Shown: positions 45,475 to 56,047, numbered from the stretch's first letter. The stretch is DNA of 64,000 nucleotides from Prionace glauca (GCA_037974335.1 CM075760.1:6197432-6261431), one strand, 5' to 3'. A program made the numbers and translations. The notes: a model not told the origin generated them from the sequence alone.

Positions 45475-45853
45475 CCCTGAAACAATTACCAGCAGAAAAA
45501 ATAAAAATATTAGAAAGAAAACTTACCCACACTTATAATTTAGGTTAGAGGAGGTGGGAGGGTGGGATTCTCTACCAGTGTAGAGAATCGGGTATCCTCT
45601 CTACGCTAATTTATAGGGTTAGGGGCCCAGAAAACAAAACTACAACTACCGGCAAGCGTCCTAGTGACGACTTCCGGTTTTAACTAATTTTTAAAAAAAC
45701 GCCAAAAACTCGCATCTTTAAAAACTAAATATAAAAGTTAGACAGAATAAACAGAAAAATGTACCCGTTGCTGCCTCCTCTGATGTCCAAAAATCGCTGC
45801 CTCTCGACTTTGCTCGCCAGAAACAATGAGGCTCGCCAGAAACAATGAGAAGA

Positions 45854-46530
45854 ATTACAGCAGAATTGCACCCATATTGGAGTGGCAGAGAACAGCTGAC
45901 TGTGGAAGATGGCATACTCCTATGGGGTTCGAGAGTGTCAACCTGAGACACCATCCCAACCCGGCCGAACTTTACCATGGCCACCCAGGAGTGGCAAACT
46001 GACGATCCTCCAAATTGCCACGTCTGGTGGCCAGGTACGGATACAGATATTTGCTTGTGTGTCAGTGTTGGCAACATCAACAAGGGCAGAACAGTCACCA
46101 GTCACTATTCTTTACACTTGGGTTGGCCGTAGACATGACTGCACATGGACAGTGCCGGACCGTTCATGGGGTCTGTGTTCCTGATATTGGTAGATGCTCA
46201 TTCAAAATGGATGGCCATACACAGGATGAGTTAATCAAATACAAGGAGAAGAGTGGAGAAACTTCACACCTCTTTCTTGACACCAGACATTCTTCAGGTG
46301 TTGAATTCTAAAAATGGACCACCCTCCATCAGTCAGGAATTTGTGCATTGCATGAAGTTGAGCAATATTTGATGCGTTGCTGTAGAGGGTACTGGTGAGG
46401 CCGCAACAAGAATACCGTGTGCAGTTTTGATCGGCGTACTTGATCGGCGTTAGGACAGTGCCCACATTACCCATCATCCAATGGTCTGGCAGAAAGAATT
46501 GTGTTCCCTGACAACTGAGTCGATATTGAA
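45854..46530 (+). mobile_element. Ty3/Gypsy pol fossil (second arm), right piece
   Basis: Resumes directly after the CR1 and runs through the integrase region, matching the first-arm fossil in inverse (for example 'cccatcatccaatgg' near 46475). A small family B LINE scrap lies at 46362-46442. Broken, with several breaks. Confidence 0.7.
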
Positions 46531-46639
46531 GAGAATCCTCAGCACGACAGGACATAAACAACAGTGCTGCATAAGTCCTCAGCACCACAGGACATAAACA
46601 ACAGTGCTGCATAACTCCACCTGTGGCTTGAATCCTCTT

Positions 46640-47225
46640 TGTGCCCCTCTCACACTCTCCTCAAGGTGCTGAGCATCTGTCCCAGTTTCCCCCTCTCACA
46701 CTCTCCTCAAGGTGCTGACAGTCTGTCCCAGTTTCCCCCTCTCACACTCTCCTCCAGGTGCTGAGCGTCTGTCCCAGTGTCCCTTCTCCCACTCTGCTCA
46801 AGGTGCTGACTGTATGCCACTGTCACAGTGACCCCCACACGCTTCTGGGGGGGGGGGGGGTGGGTCTGACTGTCTGTCTCAGTGTCCCCCTCTCACACTT
46901 TCCTCAAGGTACTAACTCTCTGCCCTGGTGTCACAGTAAGCCTCTCGAACACTCTCCTCAAGGAGCTGACTGTCTGTCATAGTATCCTAGTGCCCTCCCC
47001 TCATAATCTCCTCAAGGTGCAGACTCTCTGCCCTGGTGTCCCAGTGATCGCCCCTCTCACACTCTCCTCAAGGCGTTGCTTGCCTCTCTCGGTGTCCCAG
47101 TGACCCCCTCTCACAAGGTGCTGTTTTCCTGTCCCAGTGTGCCAGTGTCCCCCTCTCTCACTCTCCTCAAGGTGTTCACTGTCAGTCCCACAGTCCCAGT
47201 GTCCCCCTCAGACTCACCTCAAGGT
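46640..47225. repeat. 46-bp CT-rich minisatellite
   Basis: Degenerate tandem units with 'cacactctcctcaaggtgctgac' themes; 'cacactctcc' recurs at 46651, 46697 and 46743. About 12 units with growing divergence. A poly-G run lies at 46847-46860. Confidence 0.9.
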
Positions 47226-47640
47226 TACCCAATTAGCTTCTTCTGTGCTGCAATGAGTTTATGACTGGAAATATATAATGTAGCTGCAGTAATATATTAC
47301 AGAACTAGAAATTAATAAGAAATGGAAATGGGGGAGTACTTTACTCAGAGATGTGAGAGAGAGGAGGAAGTTCTATGTTTTCTGAGGATCAATCTTGGAA
47401 TTGGAACGACCAATCTTCGTTCACCCAAAGCCTGCAGTTTGATTCGCTGGAGGACCAGAGATTTTCCAGTCCCCCAACTCTCCTATTGGTCCACATCTAA
47501 GCTTGCCGGTCACAGAGGGTGGGCACAGCCCCGCACATGTGCAGATTCCCTTCTTCCTTTGGACATGCGCAGTCCTGGGCTGGGGGGAAGGGGGGAGATC
47601 ACCGAGCGGCTTCTCACTCTGGGCGGAGCCACCAGCCGCA
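47226..47640. other. No gene seen
   Basis: 47500-47590 has some CpG and a 'catgcgcag' NRF1-like site, but no convincing exon. A 228-codon frame that starts at 47322 runs through the G-rich repeat that follows and is not credible. Confidence 0.4.
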
Positions 47641-47905
47641 TGAGCAGAAACCTTGGCTCGAGGAGGGAAGGGGTACAATGGGTGGGGGAGGGGGTCCCGG
47701 GAGGGGGAGGGGAACAATGGGTGGGGGCGGGTCTCTCAGAATGGGAGGGGAACAATGAGTGGGGCCAGGGCTCCAGAGGGGGAGGGAAAGGGGAAGGGGA
47801 ACAGTGGGTGGGGCAGGGCTTCTGGGAGGCGAGGGGAACTATGGGTGTGGGTGGGGGTGGGGCTCCTGGCAGGGGGGCAATGGGTGGGGGCAGGGCTCCC
47901 ATGTC
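47640..47905. repeat. G-rich minisatellite
   Basis: Irregular units of 'ggggaacaatgggtgggggc' with a period of about 45-50 bp. Gly/Trp-rich frames across it are artefacts. Confidence 0.85.
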
Positions 47906-48245
47906 CCATGAGGCATACAAGATGATCAATGGATTGGATAGGATGGATAGTGTGAGCCTTTTACCTCGGATGGTGATGGCTAACACAAGGGGTCATAGCT
48001 TTAAATAAATGGATGGTAACTATAGGACGGATAACAGAGGTAGGTTCTTTACTCAGAGGGTAGTAAGGTCATGCCTGCAGCAGTTGTGGACTTGCCAACT
48101 TTAAGGGCGTTCAAATGGTCAGTGGATAGGCATATGGATAACATTGGAATAGTTTAGGTTAGAGGGTCATTAGATTGTTGCGCCAACCAGTGGAACCATT
48201 GAGGGCCGAAGTGCCTGTACTGCGCTATAATGTTCTATGTTCTTT
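47905..48245 (+). mobile_element. CR1-like LINE 3' end, old family A relative
   Basis: Reads AYKMINGLDRMDSVSLLPRM, then 'taggttctttactcagagggt', ending in 'gggccgaagtgcctgtact' and 'aatgttctatgttct'. More diverged than the other family A copies. Confidence 0.85.
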
Positions 48246-48314
48246 GTCCGTGTGCTGGAGTTCCCACCCCCCTGACCTTACAATTACGAAGGGGTTCAAT
48301 AATCCAGTAGTGAT

Positions 48315-48612
48315 TTCGAGGGCAGCACAGTGGGTTAGCACTGCTGCCTCATAGCACAGGGACCCGGGTTCGATTCCTGGCTTGGGTCTCTGTTGTGTGG
48401 AGTTTGTATGTTCTTCCCGTGTCTGCGTGGGTTTCCTCCAGGTGCTTCAGTTTCCTCCCACAGTCCAAAAAGATGTGCTGGTTAGGTGCATTAGCCATGC
48501 TAAATTCTCCCTCAGTGTACCCGACCAGCAGCCAGAGTGGGAGGACAAGGGGGTTTTCATAACAACTTCACTGCAGTGTTAACGTAAGCCTACTTGTGAC
48601 TAATAAATAAGC
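48315..48612 (+). mobile_element. V-SINE, full length
   Basis: Head 'gtgggttagcactgctgcctc' and the B-box 'gggttcgattcc', core 'gtgtctgcgtgggtttcctcc', tail 'cctactTGTGACtaataaataa'. This is the best-preserved reference copy in the window. Confidence 0.93.
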
Positions 48613-48870
48613 TCTAACAGGAGAAAGTTCTTTATCCAGTGAGTGGTGAGAATGACAGACTCATCATTACAGCGAGTGACTGAGGTGAACAGCATGAATA
48701 CACTGAAGGGGAAGCTAGATACATACATGAGGGAGAAAGGAATAGAAGATATGCTGGTGGGGGGAGATGAAGAGGGGTGGGTGGAGGCTCATGTGGAACA
48801 TAAACACTGACACAGACTGACTGAGCCGACTGGCCTGGCCCTGTGCTGTAGACTCAATGGAATAGAGACA
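48613..48870 (+). mobile_element. LINE 3' end
   Basis: Ends with 'gaagctagatacatacatgag', then 'ggcctggccctgtgctgtag' and 'actcaatgg'. This is a CR1/L2-like 3' part in which the short ORF2 end and 3' UTR can be recognised. Confidence 0.65.
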
Positions 48871-48929
48871 AATGTATTTATTTTAGACCTATCTGTAGTG
48901 GTAGAAAAAACACTATTTACTGTCCAGGA

Positions 48930-50400
48930 TTAAATAAATGTCCTTCATCAGCTTTTGTGGATCATTTCAGTGGAAATGTGCTCTCCCAGGCTCAAAGAGT
49001 ATCAGCCCACTTGGAGCAAAGTTGTGAGACTGGCACATTGTGAATTCTCACTATATCGAAGGCATCTCAATCGAGTCAACACATTGTAGTAAACTAAAAT
49101 CAAGGGGCTCATTGAAGAATTCTACACTGCCCCCCCACATCGCCGAAGGGCAAAAAACATTAGCGGATGTCATATATGGACCTCCAAACTGCAGTGGTGA
49201 TGTTGGGAATGGCATTAAACACAAAATCAGAGATGCATGTGATAAGGGAGTATTGGTGATCATGGATGATTTTAATTTGGTAAAAAGTCTGACAACACCA
49301 GGTTTTAGTCCAACCGATTTATTTGATAATATTCTCACAAGCAAGCAAGCTTTCGAGGGGACTGCCTCTTCGTCAGGTGAATGGAGAGTTCTGGCCTCAG
49401 ACAGAGCATATAAAGCACAGACAGTTGCTGATTGACCATGCAGACGCTACGACAACGGATGAATGAACATCGCTCGACAGTCACCAGGCAAGACTGTTCC
49501 CTTCCTGTTGGCGAACACTTCAGCGGTCACGGGCATTCAGCCTCTGACCTTCGGGTAAGCATTCTCCAAGGCGGCCTCATGACACACGACAGCGCAGAGT
49601 CGCTGAACAGAGACTGATAGCCAAGTTCCGCACACATGAGGACGGTCTCAACAGGGATCTTGGGTTCATGTCGCACTATCAGTAACCCTCGTGACTTGCC
49701 TGGGTTTGCAAAACCTCACTTACTGTACTGTCTGGAGACAATACACATCTCTTTAAACTGTGATCAGTGCTCCTTCCACTCACATTATCAGCCACTTTAA
49801 GACTTGAACAGCAGGTTAGGTGTAAGGATTCGCATTCTAATCAGCAACTATCTGTGCTTTATATGCTCTGTCTGAGGCCAGAACTCTCCATTCACCTGAC
49901 GAAGAGGCAGTCCCCTCGAAAGCTTACTTGCTTGTGAGAATATTATCAAATAAATCAGTTGGACTAAAACCTGGTGTTGTCAGACTTTTTACTGTGTTTA
50001 CGCCAGTCCAATGCCGGCACACCCACATCATGATTTTAATTTGCACATAGATTGAGCAAATCAAATTAGCCACAATGCCGTAGAAGAGAATTCCTGGAAT
50101 GTATACAGGATGGTTTAATTGACCAATATGTGGAGGAACCAACTGGAGAGCAAGCCAGCAAGCCAGTACTGTGTAGTGAGAAGGGAATCATTGCCAATCC
50201 AATTGTACCAGACCCCTTCGGGATGAGCAACTGCAACATGATAGATTTTTTAAAATCAAACTGGAGAATGAGGTAGTTGATTCGGAGATGAGGGTGCTCA
50301 ATCTTAAGAAAACTATGAGGTTATGAGACGTGAGTTGGCCTTGATAGATTGGGGAGAGTTACTTTAAGAGATGACAGTGGATAGGTGGCACAGGGAGCAA
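48930..50400 (+). mobile_element. LINE endonuclease fragment, split by a Penelope-like element
   Basis: The left part (to 49279) reads VIYGPPNCSGDVGNGIKHK and VLVIMDDFNL, the 'YRPP..VIVMGDFN' region of a CR1-like endonuclease. The right part (from 50032) continues with 'ggatggtttaattgaccaat' and later linker sequence. Decayed; assignment rests on the two motif blocks and their order. Confidence 0.65.
49280..50031 (+). mobile_element. Penelope-like element with endonuclease tail
   Basis: Inserted between target duplications gattttaatttg (49268-49279 and 50032-50043). Inverted termini flank a plus-strand open piece (49432-49617) reading MQTLRQRMNEHRSTVTRQD and CSLPVGEHFSGHGHSASDL, the end of a GIY-YIG-type endonuclease. 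Hammerhead-like cores occur in both termini, for example ctgacga at 49896-49902 with gaaa at 49918-49921. It is truncated: no reverse transcriptase remains. Confidence 0.85.
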
Positions 50401-51110
50401 TCCTGTGATTACAACCCAAGAGGTCCTGCTTTTTAACTTTCTACCTAACTCCCTTAACTGCTGTTGCAGGACATCGTCACTCTTCCTACCTTTGTACCAA
50501 TATGTAACATGGCCACTGGTTGTTCACTCTCTCACTTCAGAATGCTTACTGCCCTTTTGGAGACTTCCTGGACCCTGACACCAGGGAGGCAACACAACAT
50601 CCTGAAGTCTCTTTCATGCCCACAGAAGCACCTATTTGCACCCCTAACTATAGAGCTCCTTATAACTATTGCTCTAGTGCTCTTTGTAACTCCCTGCTTA
50701 ATAACAAAGCCAGCCGTGGTGCCAGTGCTCTGTTTGCTGTATTTATCCCCCAATAGGCTATAACTCTCCAACAGTATCCAAAACAGTGTACTTGTTAGAG
50801 AAGGAGATGACCACAGGGGATTCCTACGTTGACTGCCTGCCCCTTCTAGCAGTCACCCATCTATCTGCCTGCACCTTGGGTGTGGCCAAGTTTCTAAAGC
50901 TCCTATCTATGACACTTTCCGTCATCTTCATTCTGCTAAGTGCATCCAACTGTTGTTCCAACCTATCCATGCTAGCCGTAAGGAGCTGCAAGTGGGTGCA
51001 TTTCCTGTAGATTTAGTCATCCGGGACGCTGGAAGCATCACAGATCTCCCACATCTCACAAGTACAGCACTTAACCCCACTGACTGACATTTTGAGCACC
51101 AATTAAATTA
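50401..51110 (-). mobile_element. LINE ORF1 (esterase) remnant
   Basis: The minus strand near 50532-50771 reads FRMLCCLPGVRVQEVSKRA, matching LVCCLPGAGVQDVSERI of the intact CR1 ORF1, with 'AIVIRSSIVRGAN' in place of the GDST block. The nucleophile motif is lost. 50800-51060 is the corresponding N-terminal half. Confidence 0.7.
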
Positions 51111-51317
51111 TTTAAGAACATTTATAAAACTCTTACCTTCACTTTTACCTTCTTGCAGTATCCTCTTTTTCAGATAAATTGGGGTTGTTCTCCTTGGAGC
51201 AAAGTGGATTGATAGAGGTGTACAAAGGTACGTGGAGGTGTCGAAGTTTAGATGCTCTGTTTACACATATACAAGCTTTCTGGGTCATCCAGTCTCGAAA
51301 CGTTGGTTCATTTTCTC
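51111..51317 (+). mobile_element. Small repeat pieces beside the Penelope-like copy
   Basis: 51175-51240 has CR1-like LGLFSLEQ/GLIEVYK remnants. 51290-51317 ('ctcgaaacgttggttc') and 51573-51640 ('acagatgctgtcagatctgc', then 'cagtattttctgttttta') look like two halves of one widespread repeat split by the insertion between them. Confidence 0.5.
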
Positions 51318-51572
51318 TGAAGTGGAGATGGCGGTGTTGGACCGGGGTAAACACAGTAAGAAGTCTCAATGCACCAGATTAAAGTGCAATGGGTTTACTT
51401 GGTAGCAAAATCCACTAGCTTTCTGTGTGCTGCTCGTTCGTCAGGTGAGTGGGAGTTCTGTCCACAAACAAGGCATAGAAAGACACAAACTCAATTTACA
51501 AAATAATGGTTGGAATGCAAATTTTTGCAGGTAATCAAGTCTTAAAGGTACAGACAATGTGAGTGGGGAGAG
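51318..51572 (+). mobile_element. Penelope-like element, one terminus
   Basis: Carries 'ggtaaacacagtaagaagtct', 'ggtttacttggtagcaaaa', 'ttcgtcaggtgagtggg' and 'cagacaatgtgagtgggga' in the order of the other copies, then stops. The second terminus is missing. Confidence 0.8.
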
Positions 51573-51779
51573 TGTTCTATTCTCTCTCCACAGATGCTGT
51601 CAGATCTGCTTAGATTTTACAGTATTTTCTGTTTTTATTTCCCTTTATTTTTCGTTCCCTGTCACCGCTCTGCCTCATCAATGAGACATTGGGACTCAGA
51701 GAGTTGATGCAATTTGATGGACAAGTTGTCTCCATTCTGAACAATGGGGAACAAGCTCCTCCCACTTAATGACATCATT

Positions 51780-52200
51780 GCCCTCTACAAACATGGCGGC
51801 CGCGAGTACGCACTGCTGCATATTGCCCCCAATAAAGATGGCGAACGTTAACTCGGGACGAACCTGAGGAGCTGCGGCCCTGCTCGGTACAAACTGGGTC
51901 CGGGAAGACCCCTTCCGCGGTTTGCTACTTACACCACATGCTTACGCATCGTTTTCACCCACCTGGGCGATCCATTGCTCTCTCCGTACCGCCAATCACC
52001 TCCAACAGATTTCCCAGCCCAAAACAAAGCCTACTTTCCACCGCCATTACTCACACTGCGCATGCTCCAATCAAAGCTGGACCCGCCCCTCTTTCGCTCC
52101 TATTGGTTGGAGGACCGAACGCTCCCGTTCAGTCCTCCAGCACCCCTCTTCCTATTGGTCCCCGCCGCCGTCAATCAGCCGGGCATTGTGACAGTGACTT
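51780..52200. promoter_or_regulatory. CpG-rich promoter-like region
   Basis: CpG-dense against an AT-rich background. It has GC boxes (cccgcccctc), at least two inverted CCAAT boxes (cctattggttgg, cctattggtcc), an NRF1-like 'ctgcgcatgctcc' and YY1-like 'aagatggcg'. Two ATGs in 'ATGGCG' context on the plus strand lead to a short frame with no recognisable product (MAAASTHCCILPPIKMANV). It may be the promoter of an unseen gene in either direction or a decayed island. Confidence 0.5.
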
Positions 52201-52431
52201 GCTATTTGTCCAATAATAACAGAGTCTCAGTGTAATAATGACACACACACAGGCTCCAGTCCAATCAGAGTGGAGATGGAGCACAGAGAAAACACAGTAA
52301 AACACTGACTGATTCTGAATGTAACATAAACAGTGTTTGTTCACATAATAAGAGTCACATTGCAGTATGTTAGTGAACACAGCATTAGATCCAATGTAAT
52401 GATAATACAGTCAGTATCCAGTGCACCATAA
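52201..52431. other. No gene seen
   Basis: AT-rich sequence between the CpG patch and a LINE 3' end. Confidence 0.5.
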
Positions 52432-52895
52432 GAACATAAGAACATAAGAAATAGGAGCAGGAGCAGGCCATCTGGCCCTTCGAGCCTGCCCCGCCATTCA
52501 ATAAGATCATGGCTGATCTGTCGTGACTCAGCTCCACCTTCCCGCCCTCTCCCCATAACCCTTAATCCCTTCTCTTATCAAAAACCCATCAACCCGTTTC
52601 TTAAAAATATTTAGCGAGGCAGCCTCCACCACTTCAACGGGCAGAGAATTCCAGAGATTCACCACCCTTTGAGTGAAGAAGTTCCTCCTCAACTCTGTTC
52701 TAAACCGCCCCCCCCTTTATCTTGAGGCTGTGCCCCCTAGTCCTACTGTCTTTTTTGAGCGGGAACAGTCTCTCCACCTCTATCCTATCCATCCCATTCA
52801 TCATCTTATACGTCTCAATGAGATCTCCCCTCATTCTTCTAAACTCTAACGAGTACAAGCCTAGTTTATTCAGCCTCTCCTCATAGCTCAATTGC
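52432..52895 (-). mobile_element. CR1-type LINE (family B) 3' end
   Basis: Minus-strand 3' end with three 'ttcttatg' tail units at 52430-52450 and the last 63 codons of open ORF2 (SYEERLNKLGLYSLEFRRM to KIKGGAV). A poly-C run at the 'cccccc' site has put the end out of frame. Confidence 0.92.
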
Positions 52896-53049
52896 TATTT
52901 GCTAAACCAAAGTTTAGGTTTCATTTGATAGTGTGACTGAGTCATGGTCTCTTGATATAATGTATTTAAATTCCAGTGTGTGTTACTCTGCCACTGTCAG
53001 TATCAAACAATAACCTGTCTGTTATTCCAATTCTGCTGTATTTTACAAC
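52896..53049. other. No gene seen
   Basis: AT-rich linker between the LINE and the Penelope-like copy. Confidence 0.5.
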
Positions 53050-53208
53050 GTCGATGGTAGTCATGACATAGAGATGCCGGCGTAAATACAGTAAGAAGTC
53101 TCAAAACACCAGGTTAAAGTCCAACCAATTTATTTGATAGTAATCCCACAAGCTTTACTATCAAATAAGCTGGTTGAATTTAAACCTGGTGTTGTGAGAC
53201 TTCTTACT
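53050..53208. mobile_element. Minimal Penelope-like palindrome
   Basis: Two short inverted termini ('acagtaagaagtctcaaaac' and its complement near 53185-53207) with almost nothing between them. A repeat of 'ctgtattttacaac' at both edges looks like a target duplication. Confidence 0.75.
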
Positions 53209-53220
53209 GTATTTTACAAC

Positions 53221-53944
53221 TGCAGCTCCTGGGGCTGACTGGAATCCGGTATAATAATAATCACAAACGTCGGTTTCAGTGTCTCTGAGGTCATTTGAAC
53301 TGCAGGTAATCTGACGTTAAGGGAGACAAGAGGCCCAACAAACATCCGATTACAATAGGAGGACAAGATGTAAGGGAGTAATGATATTTTAAAGTGTCTG
53401 TGTTATGGTGAGTGTCACTGGGAAGTGAGTGATAAAATAGAAGTGGAAACATTATAACAGAGACACATGTGACTGACTCAGCCTGACTGAGAGCTGTTAT
53501 ATTTGGGGAGGGAATAATGAGGGCATGAGGATCTCCTGAGATTCCCGATATCTGAGGTGTATCTGTTAGAGGAACTGAAAATAATCAGTTCCTTCTCATG
53601 GTTATCTGCAGTTCTCAAGTTACACAGACACATAGGAAACAGATCTGACAGTTCATCAAACCCAAGGGTTTAATCTTCTGTTTCAGACACGTTGTGACTG
53701 AAAAGATCAAATATTAAAACCTTATGGGGGATGTCAAGAAGATGAGTGAACTATCTAATTAATCCCGTTCACCATAACTCTGTGAATATTGAGCCAATTT
53801 CCTTTTAAACTTACTATTAAACCTGCTTCTAGCACCTGTCAGGTTGTGCATTGCAGATCATATGATTGTGTAAAAAAATCTCCTTATCACCCCCTTCAAT
53901 TCTGTTCTCAATTATATTAAATCTCTGTGTCCTCTGCTTAAGGT
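53221..53944. other. No gene seen; segment shared with 5.2 kb
   Basis: 53630-53725 resembles 5180-5275 ('gaaacagatctgacag', 'ttgtgactgaaaagat'). No coding frame recognised. Confidence 0.4.
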
Positions 53945-54590
53945 CTAGATCGTATTAACTGAGGGAGGTTTAGGACAGAGGTTACTGATACAAGTCCCAG
54001 ATTGTAATAACTGAGAGAGGTTCAGGGCAGAGTTTACTGATACACAGCCCAGATTGTAATAACTGAGAGAGGTTTAGGGCAGAGATTACTGATACGAGGC
54101 CCAGATTGTAATAACTGAGAGAGGTTTTGGGCAGAGATTACTGATACAAGGCCCGGATTGTAATAACTGAGGGAGGTTTAGGACAGAGATTACTGACACA
54201 AGGCCCAGATTGTAATAACTGAGAGAGGTTTAGGGCAGAGATTACTATTACACGGCCCAGATTGTAATAACTGAGAGAGGTTTAGGGCAGAGATTACTGA
54301 TACAAGGCCCAGATTGTAATAACTGAGAGAGGTTTAGGGCAGAGATTACAGATACAAGGCCCAGATTGTAATAACTGAGAGAGGTTTTGGGCAGAGATTA
54401 CTGATACAAGGCCCAGATTGTAATAACTGAGAGAGGTTTAGGGCAGAGATTACTGACACAAGGCCCAGATTGTAATAACTGGGAGAGGTTTAGGGCACAG
54501 ATTACTGATACAAGGCCCAGATTGTAATAACTGAGAGAGATTTAGGGCAGAGATTACAGATACGACGCCCAGATTATAATAACTGAGAGG
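53945..54590. repeat. 52-bp minisatellite, about 12 copies
   Basis: Unit: attgtaataactgagagagg, then tttagggcagagattactga, then tacaaggcccag. Starts at 54001, 54053 and 54105 show the 52-bp period. Low divergence. Confidence 0.97.
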
Positions 54591-54814
54591 GGTCCTCTTC
54601 ACCACATCAGGGGGTGGAGTGAGTTTGCATCTCTCGGTTATATTGGGAGTCAGTGGCAATGTCCAATTTCAGGATAAATGACTTTTAATCTTGGACTGCA
54701 CCACTGTTTTAATCCAGACCTGGGCAATGACCATCATTGAGATTTACCTGAACATGTCAACAAATATCCCATTAATTTCTAAATAAGTATCCCAACATTT
54801 GCAAAGTCTCTGTT

Positions 54815-55120
54815 TCTCATTTGTGTGTAAAATCCCTACAGTACAAGGGGAGGCCATTCAGTCCATCAAGTCTGCACTAACCACAATCCCATCATGCCCT
54901 GTCCCCGTATCCCACATATTTACCCTGCAACTTCCCCTGTCACTGAAGCATGACCAATCAACCTCTCCCACACATCTTTAAACAGTGGGAGGAAACCGGA
55001 GCACCCAGAGAAAACCCACACAGACATGGGGAGAACGTGCAAACCCCACACAGTCACACAAGGCCAGAATTGAACCAAGTCCCTTTGAGGCAGCAGTGCG
55101 AACCAGTGTGCCACAGTGGT
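54815..55120 (-). mobile_element. V-SINE, full length
   Basis: The minus strand has the head ('ccactgtggcacactggttc'), core, and a long tail variant with 'gacttgatggactgaatggcc' and 'tgtagggatttta'. Confidence 0.85.
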
Positions 55121-55189
55121 GCCAGTATCTGGTGGTTGTTCACAGTTGGCGATGGGACAATGTTAAATGGACAGTTTAGTCGGATTGGA

Positions 55190-55735
55190 TAACCATTTGG
55201 ATTTACAAAAGTGTTTCCAGGGCTGGGGAATTGTGGTGATGAGGAAAGATTGGATTGGCAAGGTTTGTTTTCCTCAGAGCAGAGGAGGCTGAGGGAGACT
55301 GAACTGATGTGTCCAAAATTATGAGGAAGCCAAGACAGGGTGGATAGAAAAGGCCTGTTTCCCCTGAGCAGAGAGAGGTCACTTATTGTGGGTGGGTGGG
55401 GATGGTGAGGTCGGAGCGGGGTGAGTGGGGGCTGCACAGATATAAAGTGATTGGTGGAAGGATTAGAGGGGGCATTAGGAAAAGGGTTCTCATTCAAGGG
55501 ATGGTGGGTGTCTGGAATTCGCTGCCTAAACTGATGGTTCAGCCAGAAATCTCTTGGCTCACTCGCATCACACACAGATCTATAGCTGAAATACTGGAAC
55601 CTGTAGTAAGGGGGGCTAGGGGCTGGATGGCTGGAAACGGCGATTAGAATGAATGGCAAGTCTTTATTTCCCAAGCTGGTGAAGATGTGATGGGCTGAAT
55701 GGCCTCTTTCTGTGCCACAACCTTTCCCCTGCTTT
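55190..55735 (+). mobile_element. LINE 3' part, third family type
   Basis: Shows 'ttgttttcctcagagcagag', 'gggtggatagaaaaggcctg', 'gggtgtctggaattcgctgcc' and a final 'gggctgaatggcctctttctg'. Plus strand. The frames are broken. Confidence 0.7.
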
Positions 55736-55934
55736 CTGTTAGCCCCATTGATGGGCAGAATGGAGGAGTGAGCTGGTTTTTAATTAGTAACAAGAGCAGG
55801 AATGAGGGAAAACGTTGAGGCAAAGCTGATTTTTTTTTTCTGATTTCCACCCCTCCCCTCATCAAAGTGAGTTAGAATTCATCCCCCCCCCCCCACCCCC
55901 ACCTGTCCTGTGCTCCCTCCAAATACATTTGCCT
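55736..55934. other. No gene seen
   Basis: Contains a C-rich run near 55884. Confidence 0.5.
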
Positions 55935-56047
55935 GAGTGGCAGCACATTAGCACAGTGATTAGCATTGCAGTCTCCTACTGCCAAGGACCCATGTTCAAT
56001 TCCAGCCTCCGGTCATTGCCTGTGTGGGGTTTTCATGTTCCTCCCAT
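55935..56047 (+). mobile_element. V-SINE 5' fragment
   Basis: tRNA-like head with 'gtgattagcattgcagtctc' and 'catgttcaattccagcctcc', cut at 'catgttcctcccatata' by the LINE that follows. Its tail may be the piece at 56590. Confidence 0.8.

Larger units (their letters stand above)
41581..45853 (-). mobile_element. Near full-length CR1-type LINE (family A)
   Basis: About 4.3 kb on the minus strand with a complete layout: a 5' UTR (about 45475-45853), ORF1 (44551-45474), ORF2 with endonuclease and reverse transcriptase (about 41700-44449), and the 3' tail (41581-41640) with tandem 'ttctatg' units. It inserted into the Gypsy fossil; the two Gypsy halves rejoin at '..gctgttac/ttacagcag..', leaving at most a 4-bp shared 'ttac', in line with CR1 insertions having little or no target duplication. 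A 19-bp sequence (gctcgccagaaacaatgag) is doubled at the 5' end (45812-45849). ORF1 is open; ORF2 has only a few lesions, so it is a fairly recent insertion but not an active copy. Confidence 0.95.

Noticed and set aside
47322-48008. 228-codon frame, Gly-rich in the middle
   Set aside because: It spans the G-rich minisatellite and ends in LINE ORF2 sequence (AYKMINGLDRMDS), so it is a chance fusion.
48360-48385. tRNA gene (B-box 'gggttcgattcc')
   Set aside because: The sequence continues into the V-SINE core and tail and does not give a full cloverleaf. It is a SINE head, as are the similar heads at 21.0, 37.4, 55.9 and 56.8 kb.
51938-52235. Three overlapping plus-strand frames of 86-92 codons
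   Set aside because: They are open by GC composition in a CpG-rich promoter-like patch, and no frame is preferred over the others.
54985-55192. Two overlapping frames of 64-80 codons
   Set aside because: They lie antisense in a V-SINE.
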